Part shown: positions 52,227 to 63,524 of the stretch, in pieces
Position numbering within the stretch: the stretch's first letter is position 1
Layout: every line of letters begins with the position of its first letter
Assembly: GCA_033816765.1 (NCBI GenBank)
Contig: CM066288.1
Span: 2,728,001-2,792,000 of the forward strand
Reading direction: 5' to 3'
DNA length: 64,000 nt
From: Nothopassalora personata
Lineage: Eukaryota > Ascomycota > Dothideomycetes > Mycosphaerellales > Mycosphaerellaceae
Program-made: the position numbers and the translations under genes
Notes under the pieces: model-generated
The model's input: only the letters and a program-made list of their open reading frames with translations
What the model was told of the DNA's origin: nothing
The model's database searches: none

Positions 52227-53540
52227 TTACTGCTGCGTGCATTGCGCTCCACCCGCGCCATCATCCTCATCCTCCCATTCCGCACCTGCCGCTCTAGGAT
52301 CGTCAGAACCAGCGCCGAAATCCTCGAGACTGTCGATAACTTCGAACTCAACCTCCTCAAGGATATCAGGCGTCTGTCCTGGCGCAAACTTCATGCCTTC
52401 CGCGGGCGGCAGGACCGCCTTGACCGCATCGACAGCATTTTGATCCTTCAGCCATCCGTCCTCTGGGAAGGCGATCTTCACGGAGAGGTAGAGATCTCCT
52501 CGAGCGTCGGAGCGTTTGTGGGGCATGCCCTCGCCTCGCACGATGAGAACTTCGTCAGGTCGTAGGACTTTGCCCTCGGGTTGTTTGACGTGGATTTGTA
52601 TGCCGCGGCCGTCGAGGTGTGTGAGGACGACTCTGTTGAAGCCAGTCAGGGCCTCTGAGAGACTGATTTCCAGCTCCGCGTGCAGGTCTGCGCCTGCGCG
52701 GTTGAAAACTTTGTGCTGCTCCTCCACCAGTTCGAAGATGATATCTCCAGGCTCCGAGTCGTCGGGATCTTGGTCTGCCTCGCCCGCTAGCACGATATGC
52801 TCGCCCTCCCGGCTACCTCTCGGAACGTAAAGCTCAAGAATCTTCTTCTCCTTGATCGTCCTCTCGCCTTTGCACTTCTTGCACTTGTCCTTGTCCGCAT
52901 ACCAGCTGCCTTTCCCACTGCAGGTTGTACACGGGACCGTGGCCTGCGTGACCATGCCAGGGCCCACAGGTTGTAGCTTTGTGATGCTTCCTCTCCCCTT
53001 GCACGTATCGCACGTCTTAGGCTTGACTTTCTCACTCTTCCCTCCAGATCCATTGCAATGCGAACAGATCACATTCTTCGTCGATGCGAACTTGGTCGTC
53101 TTTCCCTTGTACAGCTCCTCCAACGTCACCTCATATTGTTGCATCTCACTCTTGCCCTTTCCTCTCCGCCTCCTAGGCCCTCCTCCACCCATACCTCCCA
53201 TGCCAAACGGATCCCCGCCCATTCCACCACCCATGCCCTGCCCAAACATCTGCGCGAATATGTCGTCCAGGTCTGGACCTCCTCCGGGAAACCCATTTTG
53301 GCCTTTCTCGAAGGCGGCCATGCCATGCTGATCGTACATTGCGCGCTTGTCATCGTCGATGAGGATCTCGTAGGCCCGGGAGACAGCCTTGAACTTAATG
53401 TCGGCTTCTTCGCGTTGGTCTTCGGGGACTTTGTCTGGGTGTGAGGAGAGAGCGGCACGGTGGTAGGCTTTCTTTACTTCGGCTTTGGTGGAGGTTGAAG
53501 TGATCCCGAGCACATCGTAGAGGTCGATTTCTTCTGCCAT
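52227..53540 (-). CDS. Class A DnaJ (Hsp40) co-chaperone, Ydj1/Mas5-like
   Basis: A single exon of 437 residues. The J domain is at residues 1-75, with the HPD motif near 35 that stimulates Hsp70 ATPase. The Gly/Phe region at 78-135 is rich in GMGG. Four zinc-binding CxxCxGxG-type repeats (CSHCNGSG, CDTCKGRG, CTTCSGKG, CKKCKGER; the last is degenerate) span about 155-230. A substrate-binding C-terminal domain follows. The last four residues, CTQQ, form a CaaX box like that of Ydj1 (CASQ), predicting farnesylation and ER-membrane association. It is divergent from the mitochondrial glutamyl-tRNA synthetase, with 317 bp between starts. Confidence 0.95.
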   Translation of the reverse strand: MAEEIDLYDVLGITSTSTKAEVKKAYHRAALSSHPDKVPEDQREEADIKFKAVSRAYEILIDDDKRAMYDQHGMAAFEKGQNGFPGGGPDLDDIFAQMFGQGMGGGMGGDPFGMGGMGGGGPRRRRGKGKSEMQQYEVTLEELYKGKTTKFASTKNVICSHCNGSGGKSEKVKPKTCDTCKGRGSITKLQPVGPGMVTQATVPCTTCSGKGSWYADKDKCKKCKGERTIKEKKILELYVPRGSREGEHIVLAGEADQDPDDSEPGDIIFELVEEQHKVFNRAGADLHAELEISLSEALTGFNRVVLTHLDGRGIQIHVKQPEGKVLRPDEVLIVRGEGMPHKRSDARGDLYLSVKIAFPEDGWLKDQNAVDAVKAVLPPAEGMKFAPGQTPDILEEVEFEVIDSLEDFGAGSDDPRAAGAEWEDEDDGAGGAQCTQQ

Positions 53541-53857
53541 TGTGGAGATGACGTGGTTGTGGTCGAGTGTGTGCCAGTTTGCTTCAAGGAGAAACTCTAT
53601 AGGAGGTTGTTCTTATTGCTCCAGTGGTGTAGGTGAAGAGCAAAAGTGGTTGAGAGAGAAATATCAGGTCGATGTAGATCTGTCGTAGCTGTCGTCACTG
53701 CACTGTGGCAGACGCTCAGAATCTTTAAACGTCCGGGATCAATCATCAATCATTCTCAGCCATCGGACCCGTCTCCGTCCGCGCCAACGGTCTTCTCGTG
53801 AATGCGCCCAAGAACGTTAGCAATTTCTTCATCTCGAAATTATTAGAGACAGACTCT

Positions 53858-55936
53858 ATGGTCTTGTCGTCGTGCGTGAAAGCACTCGCAAAGCCTGGTG
53901 AAAGCTGGGTTTGTGCCTCATGCCGCCTCCAGCAAGGTCGTGCGGCCAACCGCTCCTTTTCTGGATATGCCGATAGCAGGAAGACGCGAAGTGACTTGCG
54001 CCATCATAAGTTCAAGCAGAGCAATCCCAGGAGACATGCATCATCGTCTACCAGTGGATCTGGAAGTACTCTCTCGAGGCATGGAAAGCTACCAGACAGT
54101 CCGGCCAGGACTCGATTTGCCCCTTCGCCGACCGGATATATGCACATTGGCGGGCTGAGGACGGCATTGTTCAGCTATCTGCTAGCAAAAAGAACGAAAG
54201 GCCAGTTCATTCTACGTATAGAAGACACGGACCAGAAGCGGCTTGTGGAAGATGCAGAAGCACGACTTTGTGAGGATTTGCAATGGGCTGGCTTGCACTG
54301 GGATGAGGGACCGCAAGTTGGTGGCGCTTATGGTCCTTACAAGCAGTCCGAACGTAGCCAGATCTATCAGCAGCATGCCAAAAGCTTGCTAGACTCCGGC
54401 GCTGCCTATCGCTGCTTCTGTACGCCTCAAACGTCCGGAGCTGGCGGTGGCAAGGCAGCATATGTCACCAGTGGTTGCTATCAAGATTGCTCTTCTCTGC
54501 CAACCGAGCAAACACAAGATCGAGCTGAATCGAAACATGAAGCCTACACGATACGTCTGAAGCAACCTGTGGATGTACATAAGCGTGTGTACACCGACCT
54601 GATCTATGGCAAGATTCAGCGTCTGAAGCGATCACCGAGCGCCAGCCAAGGGAGGGAGGACGATTTTGGTCTTGATGCAGCAGATACGATCCTGGTGAAG
54701 TCAGATGGTACGCCAACATATCACTTTGCCAATGTCGTGGATGATCATCTAATGAAGGTGTCCCATGTCATCCGCGGGACAGAATGGGTGGCAAGCACAC
54801 CTTTGCACTACGATCTCTACTCCGCGTTCGGATGGGAACCACCTGCATTCGCTCACGTTGGTCTCCTGGTTGACGAGAATAAAGCTAAGCTATCGAAGCG
54901 TAGCAATACTGGCCTCATCCTCGACGTCAAGGGCATGCGAGATCAGGAAGGTATCTTGCCCGAAGTGCTCTGCAATTTTCTTGCGCTGCTTGGTTGGAGC
55001 AACCCTGGACGTAACGATGTGCTGGAGATGGAGGAGCTCATCCGTGACTTCGATCTCAAATTCACGAAAGGCAACACGATTGTACGCACGGAGAAGCTGT
55101 GGTACCTGCAGAAGCAGCACGTGGCACGCAAGTGTGAACGTGCTCGTGAAGACAAGTCTGTCGAGCCAATCCAGGACCTAATGCAGCAAATCAGAAGAGA
55201 AGCAGTAACAAGTTTTCCAGACGAGCTCTCTGCCCGCTTCCCAACCGCCGAAGAACAAGATGCGTACTGCGCTCAGGTGCTATTAGCAGACTCCAAATCC
55301 TACCAAACGCCAAAACAGTACATCGAGCGCAACCTCTATTTCTTCAAACATGATCCTGCGGAGATCACGCACAGCGAAAACTTCGCTGACGGCGCCACCT
55401 CGATGGCATACCAATTCCTCACGCGCAAAATGCTCGAGGACTTTGACTTCAAGCAGCCCTACCGTGAGCCTGTCACCACCACATCTCCCAGCAACACCAG
55501 CAATGATATTTCCGATGTTGATCGGAAATCTATCCTCATCCATGCCGCCATCAACCACAGCATCTGGCGTGCCCTAGTGAACCCAATGTGGCTCATGCTC
55601 CCTTCCGAGAAGTACCTCGAAGCAGCCGAATCTGGCCAAGTCCCACAACCAGGCGATGAGCTTGCGCACGTTCCTTTCACAGATAAAGTGCTGGACCTAG
55701 AAGCATACGCGAAGTATGCTGCTGATAAGGCTTCGAATCCTGCACTAACTGCGGCCGGGACCAAAGAGACGGTGAAGGCATACAAGGAGTGGAATAAGGG
55801 GATGATGAGGTATTTGAGGGAGAAGCTGAGTTATGGGCTACCAGGGCCAGGGGTAGGTGTCATAATGGCGGTTCTGGGGTATGAGGAGTGCTGTAAGAGA
55901 CTCGGGGCCAAGATGCAGAAGGATGGTGGATGGTAG
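53858..55936 (+). CDS. mse1: Glutamyl-tRNA synthetase, mitochondrial
   Basis: A single exon of 692 residues from the first ATG, at 53858. The N-terminal 80 residues are basic and Ser-rich, consistent with a mitochondrial leader. The class I signatures are RFAPSPTGYMHIGGLRTALF (HIGH box) and KLSKRSN (KMSKS box), with RIEDTDQKR and the Rossmann insert between them. The enzyme charges mitochondrial tRNA-Glu, and in many organisms also tRNA-Gln as a first step to Gln-tRNA. The C-terminal anticodon-binding region (about 430-690) is longer than bacterial GltX, as is usual in fungi. The start at 53858 fits a leader better than an upstream GTG. Confidence 0.93.
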   Translation: MVLSSCVKALAKPGESWVCASCRLQQGRAANRSFSGYADSRKTRSDLRHHKFKQSNPRRHASSSTSGSGSTLSRHGKLPDSPARTRFAPSPTGYMHIGGLRTALFSYLLAKRTKGQFILRIEDTDQKRLVEDAEARLCEDLQWAGLHWDEGPQVGGAYGPYKQSERSQIYQQHAKSLLDSGAAYRCFCTPQTSGAGGGKAAYVTSGCYQDCSSLPTEQTQDRAESKHEAYTIRLKQPVDVHKRVYTDLIYGKIQRLKRSPSASQGREDDFGLDAADTILVKSDGTPTYHFANVVDDHLMKVSHVIRGTEWVASTPLHYDLYSAFGWEPPAFAHVGLLVDENKAKLSKRSNTGLILDVKGMRDQEGILPEVLCNFLALLGWSNPGRNDVLEMEELIRDFDLKFTKGNTIVRTEKLWYLQKQHVARKCERAREDKSVEPIQDLMQQIRREAVTSFPDELSARFPTAEEQDAYCAQVLLADSKSYQTPKQYIERNLYFFKHDPAEITHSENFADGATSMAYQFLTRKMLEDFDFKQPYREPVTTTSPSNTSNDISDVDRKSILIHAAINHSIWRALVNPMWLMLPSEKYLEAAESGQVPQPGDELAHVPFTDKVLDLEAYAKYAADKASNPALTAAGTKETVKAYKEWNKGMMRYLREKLSYGLPGPGVGVIMAVLGYEECCKRLGAKMQKDGGW

Positions 55937-56232
55937 TTCGTGGAGAGCGGTGCAATACGGAGTGCTGAGGGCGGAGCCATTCGCTACCGTTTCCTATAAG
56001 TCCCCTATCGTGCTCTGTCGAGCTGTGATTGTTCAAGCGCAGTGCATTCCTCTGACCTCAAGAGTGGCGCGCGTGGCACTTCACGACTAGCATCTTGGAG
56101 CTCCGTGGTTCTCAACTCGTGATGTCCCTCGGTCTCTTGGTTCTTCGTGGGACTCGTCACGCCTTCTCTCCCCAACGCCTGGCTGAACGTCATTTTAAAA
56201 GTGCTGATCTCCCTCTCCGCTTATCCCCCAAT

Positions 56233-56696
56233 CTACTGCTGCTCGTCTTGAGCACTACCATCGCGTCTGTGATATGTCAGCTCAAGGAGCACATGTCTCA
56301 GCAACTGATTGAAAACTCACGCTTGGTAATTCACCCCAGCATTCTCCGCCGCAGCAATATACTCCTCCGCCAACTGCAAATCCCAGGCATTAGCATTTCC
56401 CCTCCGGTCTCTCATCTTGCTTCCGAAACACTTACATCTCCCGTAACCTGCACGGCATAGATCCCCGGGACATAGCCCACTATCCTCTGCCATCTCGCCA
56501 CCCACGAGTTCGTCGTGTCATTTACTGTGATCAAGCCTTCGAACGTCTCGGAAGTGCAGTCGCCGACTACGTCAGTGGAACCACGCATCTCGAGGAATTC
56601 CTCGCAGTTGGGACAGCCGCCTTTGACGAATTTGGATTGCGTTTGGACGAAGGAGCAGACGAGGCAGGCGCGGAGGGCGCGGGGGACGCCGGACAT
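56233..56696 (-). CDS. spt4: Transcription elongation factor Spt4
   Basis: The model is complement of 56233-56266, 56321-56373 and 56436-56696 (115 residues), with GT-AG introns of 54 and 62 nt. The N-terminus has a zinc finger, RACLVCSFVQT and GCPNCEEF, with the four Cys ligands. SWVARWQR and YVPGIYAVQV are family signatures. The last exon restores the conserved tail ARDGSAQDEQQ. Spt4 pairs with Spt5 (DSIF) to clamp RNA polymerase II and aid elongation. The intron between VTGD and LAEEY is needed because the unspliced frame ends in a non-conserved peptide. It is divergent from protein phosphatase 5, with 335 bp between starts. Confidence 0.93.
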
Positions 56697-57031
56697 GTTG
56701 ACCACGTTGGATGGTGATGTCGACGGTGATGGATGGTTGTTGAAAGTGAGGTGATGGAGGAAAGCGCCGTTTGTCGTTGCACGTGTTCTTTGTCTTGAGG
56801 TGGTTGTTGATTAAGGTTTGGTCGGTAGGCATGTGCCTGATCGAGCTCGCTTCCTTCAGAAGTCTCAGAAGTTCGCCGACCAGACATCATTTCTCTGCAG
56901 CGACTTTGAGCATATACATCAACACCAGACTGACTGCCAATCATCTTCCTGTCTTTCCCGCGAATCTCACTGAGCTGCATCGACGCTCCCAGTTCATTCA
57001 CTCCTGGAAGATCGCATCTAACTAGGCCAAC

Positions 57032-58541
57032 ATGGCGGCCGAGGATGCTGCGGCGCCCAAGAATGCCGCCAAAGCAGTCGAGCTGAAGAACAAGGGAAAT
57101 GAAGCGTTCAAGAACAAGGACTGGCCTGCCGCTGTTGAGTTCTACACGAAAGCCATCGAAGCGAACGACCAAGAACCATCTTTCTACACGAATCGCGCAC
57201 AGGCGAACATCAAGCTCGAAGCATACGGATATGCCGTCGCTGATGCAACAAAAGCGATTGAGATCGACCCATCATTCGTCAAAGCATACTACAGGCGAGC
57301 GGTGGCCAACACTGCCATACTCAAGCATGCCGACGCGATACACGACTGGAAGATGGTGGTGCGGAAGAACCCTTCGGATAAGGTCGCAAAAGCGCAGTAC
57401 GAGGCTTGCCAGAAGCTGGTGAAGAGAGATGCCTTCCTCAAAGCTATCGAGGTGGCAGACGCGCCGTCAGCGGCAGAGGGGCTCGATCTGGAGAACATGA
57501 TTGTCGAAGATTCATACGACGGTGTGCGCCTGAAGGAGGAAATGACACAAGAATTCATCGATGACATGATCACGCGATTCGAGAACGGGAAGAAGATACA
57601 TAGGAAGTACGTCTTCCAGATCATTCTCGCAGTCAAGGACCTTGTCTACAACGAGCCGACCATGGTCGAGACGCACGTTCCAGAAGGCAAGAGCATCACA
57701 GTCTGCGGTGACACACACGGACAGTACTTCGATCTTCTCAACATCTTCCGAACAAACGGCTTCCCCTCAGAAGAGCACCACTACCTCTTCAACGGTGACT
57801 TCGTCGATCGCGGATCCTGGTCTTGCGAGATTGCCCTCCTGCTCTACGCCTACAAGTGGAAGTACCCTAAGTCGTTCTTCCTAAACCGCGGTAACCACGA
57901 AACTGACGACATGAATCGCATGTACGGCTTCGAAGGCGAGTGCAAGCACAAGTACAGCGAGCGCGTCTTCAAGCTCTTCTCAGAGTCCTTCTCGGCACTA
58001 CCACTTGCCACTCTCATCGGCGGCAAGTACTTCGTCCTACACGGCGGCCTCTTCTCCGACGACGAGACATCTCTCGACGACATCCGAAAGCTCGACCGCC
58101 ACAATCAGAGGCAACCTGGCCAGTCTGGGCTTATGATGGAAATGCTCTGGACAGACCCTCAGACCGCTCCCGGTCGCGGCCCATCTAAGCGTGGAGTTGG
58201 CCTCCAATTCGGTCCAGACGTCACTAAGCGCTTCTGTGAAAAAAACGGTCTCAAGGCCATCATCCGAAGTCACGAAGTGCGGATGGAAGGATACGAGGAG
58301 GAGCACGACGGGAAATGCATCACAGTCTTCTCGGCACCAAAGTACTGCGACTCCACGGAGAACAAGGGCGCGTACATCAACATCGGGCCAGACTATGAGC
58401 TCAAGTACGTGCAATTCGATGCAGTGCCGCATCCTGATATCAAGCCCATGGTAAGCTCCACCAGCACGTTCGTTATCGATGCTCACTAACTTTGCACAGG
58501 CATACGCGAATCAAGGGATGATGTCTATGATGGGCATGTAG
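57032..58541 (+). CDS. ppt1: Serine/threonine protein phosphatase 5 (PPP5)
   Basis: The model joins 57032-58450 and 58500-58541 (486 residues), with one 49-nt intron. Three tetratricopeptide repeats at residues 12-115 bind Hsp90. A linker leads to the PPP-family metallophosphatase domain with GDTHGQ, GDFVDRGSW, RGNHE, a His in VLHGG, and RSHEVRMEGYEEE. Ala and Met-rich residues (AYANQGMMSMMGM) end the protein after the intron; without splicing, the frame would read on into non-conserved sequence. Ppt1 dephosphorylates Hsp90 and its clients in cytosol and nucleus. Length and order are typical. Confidence 0.95.
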
Positions 58542-58945
58542 ATCAAGTCTTTCATCAGGCGGAGGTGTCATCCAGTCCGCAACTTACGACACAACGATCG
58601 GTATTCTGGCTTTCACGAAGACGAAGTCGAAGATGGACTTCTTGCATAGCGTGGTCAAAGAGGACTTCATCACAAGCGCGGCGTTTGGAGGCGTCCCTAG
58701 ACGAAGGCATTTGCTGGAGTTGTTTGCATATACACTTTTTGTTGGCATGATGCGAAGAGGTGAAGCTTGGAAAATGAAGATCAAAGCGGAGATGAGCTTG
58801 ACTGTTCACTACAGAGGGAGTCGCTCGGGGTTCTGTACGCATTCTGTTGCGCACATACTGATAAAACTTCAAGACCACAAACTTTCCATCCCAGCGCCGC
58901 GCTAAATACTGCAAACACGGCAACGAATCCAGCTGCCAGGAAGAG

Positions 58946-60111
58946 CTACTTCGTTGGCAGCTCAAACAAGTGCGGCTTCATATTCAGCTTACACAGCTTC
59001 GCCACGCATCCGGCAAGTTGCAGATAGGTCTGCATTCCTTCCAGAATCCGCATATGCGTGAAACCAATCTCGCGGATGAACTCCAGCTTCGTGTGTTCCG
59101 ATAACGAAGGTATCGTTTTCGTGACTTTGAACATGGTGCTGATGATGTCATGGGAGGAGTACCCCAGATCCCTGTATACCCATCGTTAGCTGCAGGTCAC
59201 ACACTGCCGGCACAAAGGCGATCGCATACCACAACTCCTTCAACGAATCCAACGCATCATCCACTTTCTGGTCTTGACAACTCTTAATCATCCCCTGCAC
59301 TTTGATCGGGTGTGGGCTATCCACAACCTTGAATACATTATCCCCATTCACGAACCCAAAGCCGGCGTGCGTTGACTGCAAATTGTTGATGGCCTGTCTC
59401 ATGTCCCCCTCCGCGCTGAAGACCAACGCGGCGATCCCATCATCTGAGTACTCTACCCCCTCGGCCTTGGCGATCTGATAGAGCCGCTTGACGACTTGTC
59501 CATCTGTAAGCCTGGCATATCGTAGAATCGCGCATCGTGACTGCAGCGGCTCGATGATCTTATTCGACTGATTGCACGCGAAAGCAAAGCGGGTCGTGCT
59601 GCTGTAGATTTCCATGGTCCGGCGGAGAGCCTGCTGCGCTCCGCTCGTCATGCTGTCCGCCTCATCTAGAATCACAATCTTTTGCCGTCCAGCGGGGAGT
59701 GTGACCTTTTTCTGCGCGAAACCTTTGATCCTGTTCCTCACGACGTCGATTCCGCGCTCGTCGGATGCGTTCAGTTCGAGCACTGCCTCCTTGTATGCTG
59801 GGCCGAGCAGTTGTCGTGCGAGACACAGGACGGATGTGGTCTTGCCTATGCCGGGCATACCGCTGATGATGACGTGGGGCATGTTGCCGTCTTTGGCGAT
59901 GATTTTGAGGCGCTCGATGGTTTCGGTGTTGCCGACTATGTCGTCGAGGACGACGGGGCGGTATTTCTCGACCCTGGGAATCACGTCAGGAGGGAATATG
60001 CGATGTGTTGGGGAGGCTGGACCATGGCAGTTCGTAGTTGGCTGAGGAGGCGGTGGCATTGGACTTGACGCCGTTGGTGGAGGCGTCCTTGGAGGATTCT
60101 GCGTTCGCCAT
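58946..60111 (-). CDS. rfc4: Replication factor C subunit (Rfc4-type)
   Basis: The model is complement of 58946-59171, 59230-59973 and 60023-60111 (352 residues), with introns of 58 and 49 nt. Exon 1 encodes [10 protein letters not shown] to ELPW and splices into [15 protein letters not shown], the RFC box. Walker A is [10 protein letters not shown], Walker B is VILDEADSM, and the SRC arginine-finger motif is in [14 protein letters not shown]. The last exon restores the C-terminal helical domain (DLGYSSHDI to LPTK). It is a small subunit of the clamp loader that places PCNA at primer-template junctions. The text fits the Rfc4 of yeast (Rfc2 of human) better than Rfc2, Rfc3 or Rfc5 of yeast. 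It shares a 253-bp promoter with the mannosidase gene. Confidence 0.92.
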
Positions 60112-60364
60112 TGTGTTGCTGAGAGGATGTTGGTGAGATGGCTTGAAAGGATGAGGCACGAAGCTATGGGAGACGCGCGACTCGCTCCAAGTGCAACACG
60201 AAATTGACACGCCTATGAGATCTCCTGTCAGCATTCTCTTGCAGCAACCTGTTCATTCTTCACCTTGCATGTTTGATACGGTACGGTTCTACTCAAATCA
60301 CACCACAGGCACAACCCGTCTTGCTAGTAAATTTGGCCATGATAGTCTGCAGATCATCTGCAAC

Positions 60365-62152
60365 ATGATAGCAACACAGAGATACCTCGCATTTGCGATA
60401 TTCACAATCTGCGCCCTGGTTCTCATAGCACATTTCCGCGGAGGTATCGCTTCACAAGCACGAATTCGATACGATACCCTCTTTGCACCGGCGACAAAGC
60501 AGCATCCGGATGGTCGCTTCCACTGGGCCGATGTGCCCGTGCGATATCCGGTGAGGGACCTGACATCCCTACCAAGTGGCAAGCCTAAAAGATTACCAAA
60601 GGTCCAACATGACTTCAAGGACCAGTCACAAGCGCTCAAGCAGAAGCCTCGACAAGCTGCTGTTAAAGCGACCTTTGAGCGGGCTTGGAAGGCCTATAGG
60701 AAATTTGCGTGGATGAAGGACGAGGTAACTCCAATCAGTGCCAGCTTCAAAAATACCTTTGGCGGGTGGGGAGCGACGCTGGTCGACTCTCTCGATACGT
60801 TGTGGATCATGGGCTTGAAGGACGAGTTTGAGGAAGCAGTTGAAGCCTCCATGGCCATCGACCTGGGTACCTCCACGACCGAGACAGTCAACGTTTTCGA
60901 GACCACGATCCGGCATCTTGGAGGCTTTCTCTCTGCCTACGACCTCAGTGGCGACAAGCGACTATTGGAGAAAGCTAAGGAGTTTGGCGAGATGCTACTG
61001 AAAGCATTCGATACGCCAAACCGGATGCCGGTAACGAGATGGAAACCTCAAGAAGCACTACACGGCAAGCAGGAAGCTTCTAATGTTGTACTGCTCGCTG
61101 AAATCGGATCCTTGACGATGGAGTTCGCCCACCTCTCACAAGTTACCGGCGACATGAGGTACTACGATGCAGTCGACCGCATCATGCGTGTCTTTTTGAA
61201 GCAGCTGGACGAGACTCACTTGCCTGGCATGTTCCCGGTCGTGGTTGACGCGAAGGAGCTTGACTTCACTAAACACGCCCACTTCACCTTGTCTGCGATG
61301 GCCGACTCCTTCTACGAGTATCTCCCGAAGATGCACGCCCTGCTCGGGGGCACGGAGCCAATGTACGAGAAGCTTTATTCCCGCAGCATGGAGACCGCCA
61401 TCAAATACAACATATGGCGCCCAATGGTCCCTGGCGAAGCAGACATTCTCATGTCCGGGAACGTCAAAGCTGACATGTCGCAGCCGCCGAGTCTGGAGCC
61501 ACAAGGACAGCACCTTGCGTGTTTCGTGGGAGGCATGTTTGCATTAGGCGGTCGTCTGTTCGAACAGGAGGACCATGTAAAAATCGGGCAGAAGTTGACA
61601 GACGGCTGTATCTGGACTTATGAAGCACTACCGATGGGTATTATGCCGGAGGTGTTTTACATGGTACCGTGCCCTTCACGCACTGGTCAGTGTAAATGGG
61701 ACGAGCAGAAGTGGAAGAATGAGGTCCGCAGAGTCAACGACAGGGCAGCAAGTGTCGAGGATGCGATTACAGAACTGCGTCTCCCAAAAGGGTTCACATC
61801 GATTGCGGATCGAAGGTATATCCTGCGCCCAGAAGCCATCGAGAGTGTCTTCATCCTCTACCGCACAACAGGGCAGGAGTACCTCTTGGACGCTGCTTGG
61901 GATATGTTTCAGTCCATCATCAATGCGACAGAAACGCCCTTGGCCAACGCGGCGGTGGCCGATGTGACTTTCGAGCTCGAGTTTCTGACCTCGCACGGTG
62001 CGCGGGTCAACATGGACGGCATGGAGAGTTTCTGGATGGCAGAGACTCTCAAGTACTTTTACTTGATTTTCGGCGAGACGAGCCTTATCAGCTTGGACGA
62101 GTACGTCTTCAACACAGAAGCACATCCCTTTAAGCGGGCTCTGCCTCGATAA
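60365..62152 (+). CDS. Alpha-1,2-mannosidase, glycoside hydrolase family 47
   Basis: A single exon of 595 residues from ATG 60365. An upstream in-frame stretch to 60191 exists but lacks conservation-like character and overlaps the rfc4 promoter. A type II signal anchor (residues 8-26) gives a lumenal catalytic domain. Family motifs are VDSLDTLWIMGL, NVFETTIRHLGGFLSAYDL, AEIGSLTMEF, GGMFALGGRL, LRPEAIESVFILYR and, at the end, FNTEAHPF, whose Thr coordinates the calcium. Catalytic Glu/Asp residues are expected in these blocks. The enzyme trims Man-alpha-1,2-Man from N-glycans in the ER or Golgi. It is paired divergently with rfc4. Confidence 0.93.
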   Translation: MIATQRYLAFAIFTICALVLIAHFRGGIASQARIRYDTLFAPATKQHPDGRFHWADVPVRYPVRDLTSLPSGKPKRLPKVQHDFKDQSQALKQKPRQAAVKATFERAWKAYRKFAWMKDEVTPISASFKNTFGGWGATLVDSLDTLWIMGLKDEFEEAVEASMAIDLGTSTTETVNVFETTIRHLGGFLSAYDLSGDKRLLEKAKEFGEMLLKAFDTPNRMPVTRWKPQEALHGKQEASNVVLLAEIGSLTMEFAHLSQVTGDMRYYDAVDRIMRVFLKQLDETHLPGMFPVVVDAKELDFTKHAHFTLSAMADSFYEYLPKMHALLGGTEPMYEKLYSRSMETAIKYNIWRPMVPGEADILMSGNVKADMSQPPSLEPQGQHLACFVGGMFALGGRLFEQEDHVKIGQKLTDGCIWTYEALPMGIMPEVFYMVPCPSRTGQCKWDEQKWKNEVRRVNDRAASVEDAITELRLPKGFTSIADRRYILRPEAIESVFILYRTTGQEYLLDAAWDMFQSIINATETPLANAAVADVTFELEFLTSHGARVNMDGMESFWMAETLKYFYLIFGETSLISLDEYVFNTEAHPFKRALPR

Positions 62153-63524
62153 GTCAGGGTTGCAGTCTTGCAAGCATGTTCTCCGTCAATGGAAGCTGTT
62201 CCCGGTGACCTGACGTATGCTGTAGATACATATGTAGTAGATTCTCGCCCGGGAACATGGATGTTCAAACGCCAAGCTCATCTGGCTCACAGTGGACACT
62301 CCCCACCGTCACGATCCTTCCGACGTTCTTGCTTACCACCCACAGAGTCCTGCAAACGAACGGTACTGTACAAAGAAGCGAAGCAAGGCACTCATTTCAA
62401 GGCTCCGGTTATGGAAGCAGTGACGACACAGCGGCTGAAACAAGCGCTGCATCGCCGAAACGGTTGATACGCACGTAGCAGCTGTGAAACAGATTTCGGG
62501 ACAAGAGGATCATGTGAATGGTTCCACCAGGGGCCCTGCAGCTTGCGTCAACACTGCGACACGTACTCGCTCCACACGGATCAAAGCACCCAGTGCTAGT
62601 ACAGTATTAGCATACCACAAAGACGATACTACAGGGACGTCGCAGTGGGAATCTGTTTAGTGCAGACCGTCCGCCAAAGCCAGCTCTATCCATCGGTCGA
62701 GACGAGATTTGCCTTGTGCCTACGACAAAGTCGCTGTTCCAGAGGTCGTTTTGGGTGGTTCGATCTGTGAGGGGGGGGGGCGAGTCGTACTACAGACGTA
62801 GCCCAGATTGTGACTACCCACTTCTTCCTGTACGCTGACCATCGCTACCAACACATGCTGTAGGAATGATGCCTTGCCATCCACTCGGGGACCCGATTTG
62901 CGGACAACTTACAAGCTGGTGCTGTGTAACAAAACTTGAAGCTGTGCAGCTCAACAAACGACAAGGGGAATTCACCAGCAATTGCCCGACCATGTGGTTT
63001 TTCAGGTGAGTGCTACGCTTCTCTTTCCATCTTGTACATCGATAGTTACGCCTACGCGGAAGAAAGTGGTCACGTCCAGACAAGACTTTTGGCTGGCGTT
63101 CTGGCGTTCTGCTACAGTAGTTCTACAGTATCTGCCATCTAGCGGCGGCGTTTCTCCGCAAGACGCTGCAAGGCCGCGTGGGCAGGGCCGCATCATCATC
63201 AAACACCAGCAGCAACGACTGTTGACGTCGACAACCGCCTCCCGCCACGCTTCATCATCACATCACCCACCTCCTTTGCCCCTCTTTACTTGCGTGATGC
63301 ATCTTCCTTCAGGATCCGCGGCCTCGCTATCGAACGTCTTCCGCACCATCTGAGCAGCCCGTCGGTTCTATATCCGCGGATTATTCGCTGGGCCGCGTCA
63401 TAGCCTTTGCATTGCGTATGGCATAGAACAAGAGCTTCTTGCAGGATATCTATCGGGATTGGAGCTTCTGTCCTACATTTCGTTGCCGTCGTTGTTCCAT
63501 AGACGCCTTGTTGGATAGTCAACC
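62153..63524. other. Intergenic region before the aspartic protease
   Basis: No gene recognised in about 1.4 kb. A run of ten G occurs at 62771-62780. The right part must contain the promoter of the protease gene. Confidence 0.5.

Noticed and set aside
60191..60364. N-terminal extension of the GH47 mannosidase
   Set aside because: It would bury the signal anchor and occupy the promoter shared with rfc4; ATG 60365 gives a proper type II anchor.
62771..62780. G10 run as a G-quadruplex or telomere trace
   Set aside because: A single homopolymer run with no neighbouring G tracts or TTAGGG repeats.
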